DNA of 64,000 nt, taken from Micromonospora echinaurantiaca (GTDB taxonomy: Bacteria; Actinomycetota; Actinomycetes; Mycobacteriales; Micromonosporaceae). Both the position numbers and the translations under genes were made by a program. The notes under the pieces are model-generated. The model was given only the letters and a program-made list of their open reading frames with translations. It had not been told where the DNA came from and searched no databases. The stretch covers positions 1,562,501-1,626,500 of the forward strand of contig NZ_LT607750.1 of NCBI RefSeq assembly GCF_900090235.1. Reading direction: 5' to 3'. This document shows positions 16,354 through 24,957 of the stretch, in pieces; position 1 is the first letter of the stretch, and each line of letters begins with the position of its first letter.

Positions 16354-17598
16354 ATGCAACGCCCTACCGTGTCGCTTCCCCCGCGTGTGGTGGCGCAAGA
16401 CGTGGCGCTCGCGCTCTTCGTCACCGTGATGCAGGTGCAGGGCACGGTCGCCAAGGTTGCCATCGAGGGGGCACCGCGCCCGCTCACCGACTTCGGAAAC
16501 CTCGGATATGTGCTGCTGGCGGTGAGTGGCCTCGCCCTGGCCGTCCGCCGCCGGTGGCCGGTGCCGGTGTTCGTCACCGCCGCGCTCGCCAGCCTCGCGT
16601 ACTACAGCGTCGACTTCCCGGACGGGCCCGGCTGGCTCGGGCTCTTCGTCGCCCTGTACACCCTCACCGCGTACGGCGACGGGCGTCGGTCAGTGGTGAT
16701 CGCCGGTGCGGGTATCGCGGTGCTTGCCACCGGGTGGCTGGTCTCCGCTGCCGACATCGAGCCACGCGCTGCCATCGGCTGGGTGTTTTTCCGGATCGGT
16801 GCGTCGGTGATGAGCGCAGCCCTCGGCGAATCCGTGCGGTCCCGGCGGGTCATCGCCGCCGAAGCTCAGGAGCGTGCTGAGCTGGCTGAACGAACTCGCG
16901 AGGAGGAAGCGCGGGCGCGGGTCGACGCCGAACGGCTCCGGATCGCCCGCGAGGTCCACGACACCGTCGCGCACGCCATCGCGATCATCAACGTTCAATC
17001 CGGTGTCACCGCGCACGTGCTCGACAAGAGGCCGGAAGTGGCCCGCGAGGCGCTGCAGACCATCGAACAGACCAGTTCCCGGGCACTGCGCGAGATGCGG
17101 GCCATCCTCGGGGTGCTCCGGGACGACCACGACGGACGCCTGCCGTACCCCGGGCTCGAGCAGATCGACGAACTCACCGCCAAGGCCCGCGACGCCGGGC
17201 TCGACATCAAGCTCGAGCAGAGCCCGCCCGCGGCACCGCTGCCGAGCGCGGTGGGCAGCGCCGCCTACCGGATCCTGCAGGAATCGATCACCAACGTGAT
17301 CCGCCACGTCGGCCCGACCCGGGTGACGGTAGCGCTGAATCCAGGGATCGACGCCCTGGAGATCCGGGTGACCGATGAGGGCCGCCGTGCCGTCCCCGGT
17401 GATGACCCCGCGAGTCCACGCCTACCGCCGCAGCCTCGGACCATCACCGGAGGCCCGGCCGAGCACGGCCGCGGGATCCTCGGAATGCGCGAGCGCTGTC
17501 GACTGCTGGGCGGAGAACTCGACGCCAGACCGACCCCGGCCGGAGGGTTCGAGGTCACGGCCCGGCTGCCGCTCGCGCCGACCGGGGCACGCCTGTGA
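16354..17598 (+). CDS. NarL-type sensor histidine kinase
   Basis: 414 residues. Several TM helices occupy residues ~1-160 with almost no extracellular domain, followed by a coiled-coil linker (EAQERAELAERTREEEARAR). The HisKA_3 dimerisation domain has the phospho-acceptor histidine in IAREVHDTVAHA near residue 208. The HATPase_c domain shows the N-box ESITNVIRH and G-box GRGILGMRERC. It overlaps the response-regulator gene by 4 bp and phosphorylates that partner. Signal unknown; the divergent copper oxidase/MMPL operon is the obvious target. Confidence 0.9.
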   Translation: MQRPTVSLPPRVVAQDVALALFVTVMQVQGTVAKVAIEGAPRPLTDFGNLGYVLLAVSGLALAVRRRWPVPVFVTAALASLAYYSVDFPDGPGWLGLFVALYTLTAYGDGRRSVVIAGAGIAVLATGWLVSAADIEPRAAIGWVFFRIGASVMSAALGESVRSRRVIAAEAQERAELAERTREEEARARVDAERLRIAREVHDTVAHAIAIINVQSGVTAHVLDKRPEVAREALQTIEQTSSRALREMRAILGVLRDDHDGRLPYPGLEQIDELTAKARDAGLDIKLEQSPPAAPLPSAVGSAAYRILQESITNVIRHVGPTRVTVALNPGIDALEIRVTDEGRRAVPGDDPASPRLPPQPRTITGGPAEHGRGILGMRERCRLLGGELDARPTPAGGFEVTARLPLAPTGARL

Positions 17599-18296
17599 AC
17601 GCCGCCGCCGCGTCACCGTCAACCACCGCTCCCATCACGGTGCTGCTGGCCGACGACGAGGGTCTCGTGCGGTCCGGATTCAAGGTCCTGCTCGACCTCG
17701 AGGACGACATCACGGTGGTGGGAGAAGCCACCAACGGCGCCGAAGCCGTCGAGCGGGCGCGCGCCACCCGCCCCGACGTCGTCCTCATGGACATCCGCAT
17801 GCCGAGGCTGGACGGAATTCAAGCCACCACTCAGATCACGGCGACGCACGGGTTGGAGCAGGTCCGAGTCCTCATCCTCACCACCTACGACACCGACGAG
17901 TACGTCTTCGAGGCACTCCAAGCCGGCGCCAGCGGCTTCCTGCTCAAAGACGCCGGACCGGCCGAACTGCTGCATGCCATCCGGGTGGTCGCTGCCGGAG
18001 ATGCGCTGCTCGCGCCGCGGATCACCCGACGACTCATCGGCCAGTTCACCGCGCAACGAACAGCCACCCGGGCCGCGGAGGACCGGCTCGCGGTGCTGAC
18101 CCAGCGCGAGCGCGAGGTGCTGGCCCTGGTGGGGCAGGGCCTGAGCAACCACGAGATCGGTGCCGAGTTGTTCCTCAGCCCGGCCACCGCGCGCACCCAC
18201 GTCAGCCACGCGATGGCGAAACTGGGTGCGCGTGACCGCGCACAGCTGGTCGTCATCGCCTACCAGACCGGACTGGTCATCCCCGACAAGGCTTGA
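17595..18296 (+). CDS. NarL/LuxR-family response regulator
   Basis: 233 residues. Receiver domain (residues ~13-130) with acidic pair ADDE, phosphorylation site in VVLMDIRMP near Asp 64, the T in LILTTYDT and the K in GFLLKDAGP. The C-terminal GerE HTH (LTQREREVLALVGQGLSNHE then FLSPATARTHVSHAMAKLG) binds DNA. Partner of the kinase upstream (ATGA-type overlap). Confidence 0.92.
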   Translation: MNAAAASPSTTAPITVLLADDEGLVRSGFKVLLDLEDDITVVGEATNGAEAVERARATRPDVVLMDIRMPRLDGIQATTQITATHGLEQVRVLILTTYDTDEYVFEALQAGASGFLLKDAGPAELLHAIRVVAAGDALLAPRITRRLIGQFTAQRTATRAAEDRLAVLTQREREVLALVGQGLSNHEIGAELFLSPATARTHVSHAMAKLGARDRAQLVVIAYQTGLVIPDKA

Positions 18297-18327
18297 ACAC
18301 GTAGCGCAGGACGGTAGCGGCGCCCGA

Positions 18328-18711
18328 TCAGGGCCGCGTCGGCTCGTGCGACGACTCGAGTATCTGCTTGGCCGCCTGCCGTTGATTCCACGACACGAGG
18401 CCGAGAACGAGAGGTACGAAACCGCCTACCCCGCACCACCACCCAAGGAAAAGGCTCCCGGAGGCCCATCCGCCGGCCATCAGCAAGACGCTCAGCAGCG
18501 GTAACACGAAGGGTGGGATCCGGTTCCACCAGGCGGGCCGGAGAACCGTCCGTGCCCATCGTTCGGCTGCTGCAGCAACCAGCGGATCCGGGTGGGAGCG
18601 TCTCTTGTTGGAATACCGGATGACGTCGCGACGCACAGCCGCAGGCACCTGCCGGTAGGCGCGAACGGCTGCCCGCCGCTCCGCTCGGCCCGGTCCTGCG
18701 TGATCAAGCAT
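18328..18711 (-). CDS. small two-TM membrane protein
   Basis: 127 residues: a basic cytoplasmic N-terminal half (AVRRDVIRYSNKRRSHPDPL), then two adjacent hydrophobic segments (PPFVLPLLSVLLMAGGWAS and FLGWWCGVGGFVPLVLGLVS), then a short polar tail. ATG 18711 is the first plausible start; upstream in-frame sequence is low-complexity. Family not recognised. Convergent with the response regulator. Confidence 0.6.
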   Translation of the reverse strand: MLDHAGPGRAERRAAVRAYRQVPAAVRRDVIRYSNKRRSHPDPLVAAAAERWARTVLRPAWWNRIPPFVLPLLSVLLMAGGWASGSLFLGWWCGVGGFVPLVLGLVSWNQRQAAKQILESSHEPTRP

Positions 18712-18879
18712 CTCAGCTGGTCTACCGACTCCGCAGGCACGTGTCAACCATGCACTCGTGCCAGCCCCAGCACCCGACCGCCACCTCCGTCCTCGCCACC
18801 GGCCGCGGCCTGATCCGCCGGGCCATCTGTTGGCATCGATTTCGCCACCCGGGTCGGCGCGGCTGCCGACAATGAAAAG

Positions 18880-19170
18880 ATGAGAGCGCAGAGGTTCCTG
18901 CAGAAGGGGCGCGAGGCCGCGGCTCGTCGTCGTACTCCGAAGCGGCAACCAGCCGCGACGCGTCGCCCTCGGTGGCCGCTGATGGCGGCGCTGCTCGCGG
19001 CGGGAGCGGCCGGAGCCGCGGCGGCTCGGCGCCGCAAGGGTGCCGGGCGCACCGGACCCAGCGGTGCCGGAGCGACAGGTGAGGTGGGCCAGCCCGGTCA
19101 TGCCGGCGGTACGGTCCGGCCCGTCAGCAGCGCCGAAGGAGCCACCCAGGGCTGGCGCCAGGGACGGTGA
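18880..19170 (+). CDS. small basic single-TM hypothetical protein
   Basis: 96 residues: an Arg/Lys-rich N-terminus, one short alanine-rich hydrophobic segment (LMAALLAAGAAGAAAARRRK) and a Gly-rich tail. Low complexity makes coding status uncertain. It is the only plausible frame in the plus-strand stretch 18712-19224. ATG follows GAAAAG, a weak ribosome site. Confidence 0.4.
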   Translation: MRAQRFLQKGREAAARRRTPKRQPAATRRPRWPLMAALLAAGAAGAAAARRRKGAGRTGPSGAGATGEVGQPGHAGGTVRPVSSAEGATQGWRQGR

Positions 19171-19224
19171 AGCCGGCTGTCCTCCGGCGGTCGAGCTAAT
19201 CGCTGTGCCTGAGCGCCGGCATGG

Positions 19225-19806
19225 TCAGAGCCCCGCCGCGGCGTCGTACCGGCGGCGCAGGTCGGCCATCTCCGACTCGGCCAGCGCTTCCTTGAGCGCC
19301 AGCTCCGCGTACCTCTCGGGGAACATCTCCCGCAGCCGGTCGACGAACATGACGTCGGCGGTCGCCTCGACCACCTGAATCCCTGGCGGCTGGCTGGACA
19401 TGTCCATGATCACCGGCCCGGCCAGCTTGACCGCCCAGTCCCACGGGCGCTTCTGCTCGGCGACCCCGCAGAGGTGGAAGCCGTAGACCGTCCGTACGTC
19501 GGCGAGGGTGGTGACCTCGGCCGGCTCGTAGCCGTAGACGCGGACTCCGCAGATCACCGTCGGCTTCGCCGCCGCCGTCGTGGCGGCCTGCTGGGTGTTG
19601 TGCCCGGCGTGGTTGTGCTGCCCCGGGTCGGCCTGTTCGAGCGTTGTCCGCATCCGGGTCATGATCTGCGCTCGCAGATCCGCCGGCTCCGCCTCCGAGC
19701 CGGCCGAGTTCGTCAGTACGACCGCGCCGGCCGTCACCGCCAGGATCGCCGCCACCCACACGAAGCGGTTCCGGTACCACCCCGCGAAACCCTCCCGGGA
19801 ATTCAT
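19225..19806 (-). CDS. membrane-anchored hypothetical protein
   Basis: 193 residues. A single N-terminal TM anchor (FVWVAAILAVTAGAVVLT, residues ~15-32) precedes an extracytoplasmic domain with two cysteines (VICGVRVYGYEPAEV; GFHLCGVAEQKRPWDWAVKL) that could pair, and a helical tail (FPERYAELALKEALAESEM). A histidine-rich stretch (PGQHNHAGHN) before the domain could bind metal. GAGGTGAG precedes ATG 19806. Family not recognised. Confidence 0.65.
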   Translation of the reverse strand: MNSREGFAGWYRNRFVWVAAILAVTAGAVVLTNSAGSEAEPADLRAQIMTRMRTTLEQADPGQHNHAGHNTQQAATTAAAKPTVICGVRVYGYEPAEVTTLADVRTVYGFHLCGVAEQKRPWDWAVKLAGPVIMDMSSQPPGIQVVEATADVMFVDRLREMFPERYAELALKEALAESEMADLRRRYDAAAGL

Positions 19807-20287
19807 GCTGCTTCTCACCTCGTCGCCGGTTGTGCCGCGTTGGCAGACCGCATGGGACACCTCCGGCGTGTCGGACGAGCGCGTCAGCCGTCGCGGTGAC
19901 ACGTACCGGAGTTACGCACGGCGGGGACATCTGCCCGGAGATGTGTGCCCGTCGTCGTCGTGAGGATGGCCCGGCGATGCGGCGCGCGAGCGTCTGCCAG
20001 AGCGGCGCGCTACCGGCACTGCGATGCTCCCGTGCTGGCCGTGCTCAGCGCGGTTGCCCCCGCGCTGCGGCGATGTGAGCCATTCCAGCACGCCTGCCCC
20101 CGCTCCGGCAACATCGACGGTCCTCAGCGTGGATCCGGCCCCCCAGGCTGGCGGCGCCGGTGCGGGGACCGTCGTCCCGAGTCTCGGCAAATTCATCGAG
20201 AAACGTTGATATCCGGACCGGTAGCTGCAAAGCTCGGTGGTGGAAGCGCTCCCATGGCGGACCTAGCCGAAGAACGGAGGATGTGCC
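19807..20287. other. 481-bp spacer upstream of the LPMO gene
   Basis: No frame here has a recognisable product or a convincing start. The right end holds GGAGG at 20276-20280, the ribosome site of the LPMO gene. No clear -35/-10 pair or long repeat is visible. Confidence 0.4.
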
Positions 20288-20968
20288 ATGCGTTCACGCA
20301 GGCCCGATCAACCCGCCGGGCGATCCCGTCCGGCCGTCCGCAAGCCCCTTCGAGCGGTCGTCCTGCTGCTCACCATGATGGTCGGCTTGCTGCCCTGGAG
20401 CGGGGCGGCCCAGGCCCACGGCACCATCATCAACCCGGCGTCCCGCGCCTACCAGTGCTGGAAGACCTGGGGAAGCAACCACACGAACCCGGCCATGCAG
20501 CAGCAGGACCCCATGTGCTGGCGGGCGTTCCAGGCCAACCCCGACACCATGTGGAACTGGATGAGCGCGCTGCGGGACGGCCTCGGCGGGAACTTCCAGG
20601 GCCGTACCCCCGACGGACAGCTGTGCAGCAACGGTCTCTCCAGGAACGACAGCTTGAACCAGCCCGGAGCGTGGAAGGCGACCAACGTCAGCCGCAACTT
20701 CACGGTCCACCTGTACGACCAGGCAAGCCACGGTGCCGACTTCCTTCGGGTCTACGTCAGCAAGAACGGGTTCAACCCGGCCACCCAGCGCCTCGGCTGG
20801 GGGAACCTCGACTTCATCACGCAGACCGGGAGGTACGCGCCGTCGCAGAACATCTCGTTCAACGTCTCGACCTCCGGCTACACCGGACGCCACATCGTGT
20901 TCGTCATCTGGCAGGCATCGCACATGGACCAGACGTACATGTGGTGCAGTGACGTGAACTTCGTCTGA
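20288..20968 (+). CDS. secreted AA10 lytic polysaccharide monooxygenase
   Basis: 226 residues. Signal peptide of 43 residues (n-region RRPDQPAGRSRP, h-region AVVLLLTMMVGLLPW, cleavage AQA|HG) leaves His44 as the new N-terminus, which with a second histidine (ASHGADFLRVY) forms the copper histidine brace. The start HGTIINPASRAYQC and end YMWCSDVNFV are characteristic of AA10 (chitin- or cellulose-oxidising) enzymes. No carbohydrate-binding module follows. Cysteines are probably disulfide-paired. Substrate (chitin or cellulose) cannot be assigned by eye. Confidence 0.92.
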   Translation: MRSRRPDQPAGRSRPAVRKPLRAVVLLLTMMVGLLPWSGAAQAHGTIINPASRAYQCWKTWGSNHTNPAMQQQDPMCWRAFQANPDTMWNWMSALRDGLGGNFQGRTPDGQLCSNGLSRNDSLNQPGAWKATNVSRNFTVHLYDQASHGADFLRVYVSKNGFNPATQRLGWGNLDFITQTGRYAPSQNISFNVSTSGYTGRHIVFVIWQASHMDQTYMWCSDVNFV

Positions 20969-20994
20969 TCAGCCCGACCGCAACCGCAGGTCTG

Positions 20995-21025
20995 CTCCGG
21001 GCCGGGGCGATGCCCTGGCCCGGAG
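20995..21025 (+). terminator. hairpin terminator after the LPMO gene
   Basis: Arms 20995-21007 and 21013-21025 pair over 13 positions with one G-T wobble around a 5-nt loop, 27 bp after the stop codon. Confidence 0.6.
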
Positions 21026-21394
21026 TAGCGCCTCTTCGCTGGAAGTGCCGGGGCGGCCTGTCTCCAGGGACGGGCGCTCGGCGTCGGTCGTGTGCATCGC
21101 CTCGCCGGACAGGTTCGATCAGGCCGCCGCGGACAGCCGAGGTCGGTGCCAGAAAGGCCAGGGAGGTGAGTCGATTCCGGCCCGAGGTCGTTGATGAACG
21201 TGCGACGGCCGGGTGAGTGGCGGGGTCGGAGGCCTCCACCCGGTCGCGCGGTCACCATGCGCGACGGGCGCCGCGTGGAGGCCGGCGGCACCGGTCTCCT
21301 CGCCTGGCTGCCGAGTACGGACCGCGCCGTGACGGTCCAGGCAACCTCTGCCGTCATCGCCTTGGTTTGTCAGCGACGGAAGGAGGATCGGCAG
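21026..21394. other. non-coding or undetermined spacer
   Basis: The frame of the DUF1622 gene stays open upstream to about 21191, but that part is Arg/Pro-rich low-complexity sequence unlike the family and lies before the only good ribosome site. I see no other gene here. Confidence 0.4.
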
Positions 21395-21799
21395 TTGTCC
21401 ATGAAGGAGATCGCCGAGCGGGTCGGCGAGTTGTTGGATCTCGTTGGCGTGCTGATAATCGCGGTCGGCGTCGTCATCGCGACCGTCGTCTTCGTCTACC
21501 GCTACGTGCGCGTCCGGGAGCTGATCGTTGTCTACCCCCAGTTTCGGCAGGGGGTCGGCCGGGCGATCCTGCTGGGGCTGGAGTTCCTGGTGGCCGGCGA
21601 CATCATCCGTACGGTGGCCGTCTCGCCCACGTTCCAGAGCGTCGGTGTCCTGGCGCTGATCGTCGCGGTGCGTACCTTCCTGAGCATCTCGCTGGAGGTC
21701 GAGTTGGAGGGGCGGTGGCCCTGGCAGGCCCGGGCGCGGACGGCTACGGGCAGAGCGCCGGCCGCCGGCTCCGGGCGTGCCCAGCCCGCCGCCGAGTGA
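21395..21799 (+). CDS. DUF1622 family membrane protein
   Basis: 134 residues. Three hydrophobic segments: LLDLVGVLIIAVGVVIATVV, a pair around AILLGLEFLVAGDIIRTVAV, and VGVLALIVAVRTFLSISLEV. The GLEFLVAGDIIRT and VRTFLSISLEVELEG stretches are the conserved core of DUF1622. TTG at 21395 is preceded by GGAAGGAGG at 8 bp, better spaced than ATG 21401 (14 bp). Function unknown in the family. Confidence 0.82.
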   Translation: MSMKEIAERVGELLDLVGVLIIAVGVVIATVVFVYRYVRVRELIVVYPQFRQGVGRAILLGLEFLVAGDIIRTVAVSPTFQSVGVLALIVAVRTFLSISLEVELEGRWPWQARARTATGRAPAAGSGRAQPAAE

Positions 21800-21931
21800 C
21801 CTGCTCGCGGCCGCCCGTTTGACCGATCCGACGTCCGGGTACCGCCGCATCTTGACCTTGCACGCGTGCATCCCGTGTATCCGCCGGGAGTGCACCTGAA
21901 GAGAGCAGGACAGTATCCCCAGGTGTCGAGA

Positions 21932-22234
21932 ATGTCCCCGCCGAACCTGACACCCGGGCGTCGTCGGGGACTCGTGGCGTTCATCCGTCGGTATCCGCTG
22001 GTCCACCTGGCCATCGGCCTGGTCGGCAATGTCTTCTTCCTCGTCGGCAGCGTGCTGTTCGTGATGGACATCGCGCACACCGCGAGGTACTTCTTTCTGT
22101 CCGGCAGCTTCGCCATGGTTCTCGGGGCACTGGGCGAGGTGGTCCGGGCTCTCGGCCGGCGGATCCTCCGGGACCACGGTGTCGACCCGTCGACCGCCGA
22201 AGTGTCGAGTCAGCCCAGCGAGGTCACGAACTGA
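21932..22234 (+). CDS. YrhK-like small membrane protein
   Basis: 100 residues: a basic N-terminus (LTPGRRRGLVAFIRRYPL), then two TM segments (LAIGLVGNVFFLVGSVLFVM and FFLSGSFAMVLGALGEVVRA). GNVFFLVGSVLF is the YrhK-domain signature. ATG 21932 has no obvious ribosome site; an ATG at 21866 would add 22 residues. Function unknown. Confidence 0.65.
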   Translation: MSPPNLTPGRRRGLVAFIRRYPLVHLAIGLVGNVFFLVGSVLFVMDIAHTARYFFLSGSFAMVLGALGEVVRALGRRILRDHGVDPSTAEVSSQPSEVTN

Positions 22235-22253
22235 AGTTGCCCCTTCCGGACGC

Positions 22254-23564
22254 TCAGCGGATCGCTCCGCCGCGGGCTCGGCAGGTGTCCCGGACGTGCC
22301 AGAAGTCGCGCAGGTAGTCGTCGTGCATGCCGCGCCCCATGATCCGTAACAGGGTCTCGTCGGCCTGCCGCAGCGCCGAGACGGCGTAGTTGTGACTGCC
22401 GGTGAAGACCCGGGGCACGATGTCGTCGTCGTACGCGCCGTCGATCAGCATGTACTTGTTGTGGGTCCGGACGTCCAGCCCCGGGCCGACGTTGAAGTTG
22501 CACCTGGTGAGCTGGATGTTGCTGCCCAGCGCGTTGAGCACCGCGGTGTTGGCCTCGGTGTAGACGACGTCGACCCAGCACCCGGCGTTGCGCAGCGCGG
22601 TGAGCCGCTTGGCCACCTCGGGTCGGGTGAACGAGTACATGTTGACCCGGACGTCGGTCTGCCGGCGGGTGCCCGCGTCGTCGTAGCTGCACGAGGTCAC
22701 CGCGTTCAGGATGCTGACCACGGTGTCGGTGGCCGGGTCGGAGACCGGCTGGCCGGACCGTTCCCGGCGCGGGAAGAAGTGCGCCTTGTAGGTGCTGCCG
22801 GTGGGTGTCAGCCAGTAGTAGTCGTTGTCGCCGGTCGAGCTGTACCGGTGCGAGCGCAGGTCCGCGAAGTACGTCCGGTAGGCGTTGTACGTGGTGGCGT
22901 CGCTGAACGTGACCCCGTTGTTGTACGCCTCGTTCGCGTCCCACCAGGTCAGGTTCGCCGAGCCCTGGAACACCACGTTGGACACGATCGCCCCGGTGTC
23001 GAGCACGACCTTCGAGGCGGTCAGGAACTTGTTGTGGTTGTACGCGGTGACCGTCGAGTCGGTGTAGTGGATCGCCCGGGTGCCGATGCAGCCGCGGTCC
23101 TGGCTGGGAAACCGGTCCGCGCAGTGCACGATGTACGAGCCGGCGGTGTCGGTCGAGCCGAGGGCCGGTTGCAGGCGTTGGAACGGGCGCCCGGTGGCCG
23201 AGGACTGGTCGAGGATGATCTTCACCCGGACGCCCCGTTGGTGTGCCCGGATCAGGCGGCCGGGGATGTCCGGGGTGGTGGCCGAATCCGTCACGTCCGA
23301 GAACGAGAAGTGGAACCACGACATCTGGATCTCTTCGCCCGCCGGCACCCGGTCGATGATCCGGGCCAGCTGCATGAAGATCGCATTCTGCTCGCCGGCC
23401 GAGCCGAGCGGCCGGCTGAACACCGGTCTGTTCAGCACCGGGTCGGGCTCGGCGGCGCTGGCCGGCGCGGGGAGCAGGGCGGGGACGCCGGCGGCGGCGA
23501 GGACGGTCATGAAGACCAGTGCCGACCGGGTCGCGAGTCGTGGCAGAAATTTACGAATCGACAT
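22254..23564 (-). CDS. secreted phospholipase D-like protein
   Basis: 436 residues. Signal peptide (SALVFMTVLAAAGVPALLPA, cleavage near ASA|AEPD). Two PLD half-sites: HNKFLTASK with GSANLTWWD near residues 190-215, and HNKYMLIDGAYDDD with GSHNYAVSAL near 365-390. The second is a full HxKxxxxD motif; the first has Ser instead of Asp at the last position. Several cysteines suggest disulfides. The family cleaves phosphodiester bonds in phospholipids or nucleic acids; substrate unknown. ATG 23564 is just upstream of the basic n-region SIRKFLPRL. Confidence 0.85.
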   Translation of the reverse strand: MSIRKFLPRLATRSALVFMTVLAAAGVPALLPAPASAAEPDPVLNRPVFSRPLGSAGEQNAIFMQLARIIDRVPAGEEIQMSWFHFSFSDVTDSATTPDIPGRLIRAHQRGVRVKIILDQSSATGRPFQRLQPALGSTDTAGSYIVHCADRFPSQDRGCIGTRAIHYTDSTVTAYNHNKFLTASKVVLDTGAIVSNVVFQGSANLTWWDANEAYNNGVTFSDATTYNAYRTYFADLRSHRYSSTGDNDYYWLTPTGSTYKAHFFPRRERSGQPVSDPATDTVVSILNAVTSCSYDDAGTRRQTDVRVNMYSFTRPEVAKRLTALRNAGCWVDVVYTEANTAVLNALGSNIQLTRCNFNVGPGLDVRTHNKYMLIDGAYDDDIVPRVFTGSHNYAVSALRQADETLLRIMGRGMHDDYLRDFWHVRDTCRARGGAIR

Positions 23565-23799
23565 GTGCCGATGATGGCACCGGCGTGGACGCCGCACTAG
23601 CCCTCGACCTGCCGGGCTGGGAAGGTCACGGCCGGGTCGGCGTCGCGACGATGGTGGGGGTCGCGGACGTCGTGACCCTGCGGATCGCGGGTGCGGCCGT
23701 TGCCCGTAGCTCGCGGATCAGGGCGCGAAGGGCGGCCGTCTGGCCCAGTTCGGCTGTGGTGGCGTAACCGATGGTGCGGGTCGGGCGGCCTGGACCGAG

Positions 23800-24095
23800 G
23801 TCGGCGACCTCGCATCACCCTGCACGTCAGCGCGGAGACCGCGGCGGAGCGGATCGCGCCCACCACGGGGGCACTGGAGCCGATCGACGAGCACAGCTGC
23901 ACCCTGCGGGCCGGGTCCAACTCGCTGGACGAGCTGGCCATCTACGTGGCGACGAAGGGGTTCGACTTCCAGGTGCACGAACCCCCGGAGCTCGTCGAGC
24001 ACGTCAGGACGCTGGCGGCCCGGCTAACCAGCGCGGCCGAGCAGGTGTCCGCTGCGGACAGCGGGGGAACGGCGGCCGGCTCCGGGTCGCGGTGA
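23800..24095 (+). pseudogene. C-terminal remnant of a WYL-domain regulator
   Basis: The plus frame reads ITLHVSAETAAERIAP, TTGALEPIDEHSCTLRAG, SNSLDELAIYVATKGFDFQV and HEPPELVEHVRTLAARL. This is the C-terminal extension that follows the WYL domain in DeoR/YafY-type actinobacterial regulators. The N-terminal HTH and the WYL core are absent upstream (no matching frame in 23565-23800). It lacks its own start signal, so it is read as a truncated gene. Confidence 0.68.
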
Positions 24096-24193
24096 CCCGG
24101 GGCCGACCTGCGGGGCGGTCTGGGCGCTCCGACTGACCCGGCCTCCCGGTGCCCTGCCGGCGGCGACGGCCGGCGCGCGGTTACCCTGCGGCG

Positions 24194-24742
24194 GTGGTGG
24201 TCGGTGCGGACGGGGAGCGCTTGGCGGCGTCGCTGGGGGACCGGCTCGATGCTGTCACCTTCACCGACCTGACCACCGACCAGGTCACCGCCCGGCTGAT
24301 CGAGGCGGTGGTGGGCTGGGCGACGGAGCAGGGCTGGCGGGTCTACCGGCGGGCACCCAGCGTGCTGCCGCTGCCGCCGCCGATGTCCGCACAGCGGTCG
24401 GTGCTCGACGTGGCCTGTGCGCGCCCGGACGGGCCACCGGTCGTCATCGAGATCGATCACGGTACGCGCCGCCGGACCTGGGAGAAGCTGCTCGCCGAAG
24501 CCGACGCGGGGCGGATCCCGCTCTGGGTGCGCTGGGGCGCCGGCCGGTTCACCGCGCCACCGGCGCCGATCCGGATGGTGACCTGCCAGGTGGACGGGCG
24601 GCCGGACCCGACCGGCCGGGGGCGGCTGCACAGCCGCTCATCGCGAGCGGAGAAGCTGCCGCCGGCGCACTCGACGATGCGGGTCGAGGAGGCCGTCGAG
24701 TTGCCGCTGCCGCCGTCCGCGCCGCCGGCTGCCGAAGCCTGA
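24194..24742 (+). CDS. uncharacterised protein, possible PD-(D/E)XK-like core
   Basis: 182 residues. The central segment SVLDVACARPDGPPVVIEID followed by HGTRRRTWEKLL has the spacing of a PD-(D/E)XK nuclease core (D, then ExD, then a helix with K), but the third catalytic residue is not certain and no family was recognised. GTG 24194 (or 24197) is chosen because TACCCT, a -10-like hexamer, ends 8 bp upstream, a leaderless pattern; there is no ribosome site. The C-terminus is Pro/Ala-rich. Confidence 0.55.
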   Translation: MVVGADGERLAASLGDRLDAVTFTDLTTDQVTARLIEAVVGWATEQGWRVYRRAPSVLPLPPPMSAQRSVLDVACARPDGPPVVIEIDHGTRRRTWEKLLAEADAGRIPLWVRWGAGRFTAPPAPIRMVTCQVDGRPDPTGRGRLHSRSSRAEKLPPAHSTMRVEEAVELPLPPSAPPAAEA

Positions 24743-24765
24743 GCGGAGCCACGCCAATCGCTCGC

Positions 24766-24779
24766 TGTTTTCGTTAACA
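24766..24779. promoter_or_regulatory. distal LacI-type operator, araB upstream region
   Basis: TGTTTTCGTTAACA. On the minus strand TGTTAACGAAAACA matches 10 of the 12 fixed positions of the palindrome shared with 24917-24930, 33769-33782 and 33880-33893. It lies 151 bp upstream of the promoter-proximal site and could support looping. Confidence 0.5.
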
Positions 24780-24902
24780 CATCACCGACCGGACCCAGGT
24801 GCCACCGGCTGTCGGTCCAGGTGATCCGCCATCCGCGCATAACCGTCTAATTCGTACGGAGCGTCACCGCCGTACGTTACGGAGCTGTTGCCGATGAGTA
24901 TC

Positions 24903-24931
24903 TTGACGAGCCTGGATGTGAGCGTTAACAC
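24903..24931 (+). promoter_or_regulatory. araB promoter with LacI-type operator
   Basis: TTGACG (24903-24908) and a TAACAC hexamer 17 bp later form a candidate promoter. The palindrome TGTGAGCGTTAACA (24917-24930) covers the spacer and -10, so a bound repressor would block it. The same palindrome recurs upstream of the GH62 gene. GGAGG lies before the araB ATG at 24958. Confidence 0.6.
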
Positions 24932-24957
24932 TGAGCCGTGACGGTTCGGAGGTGGTC

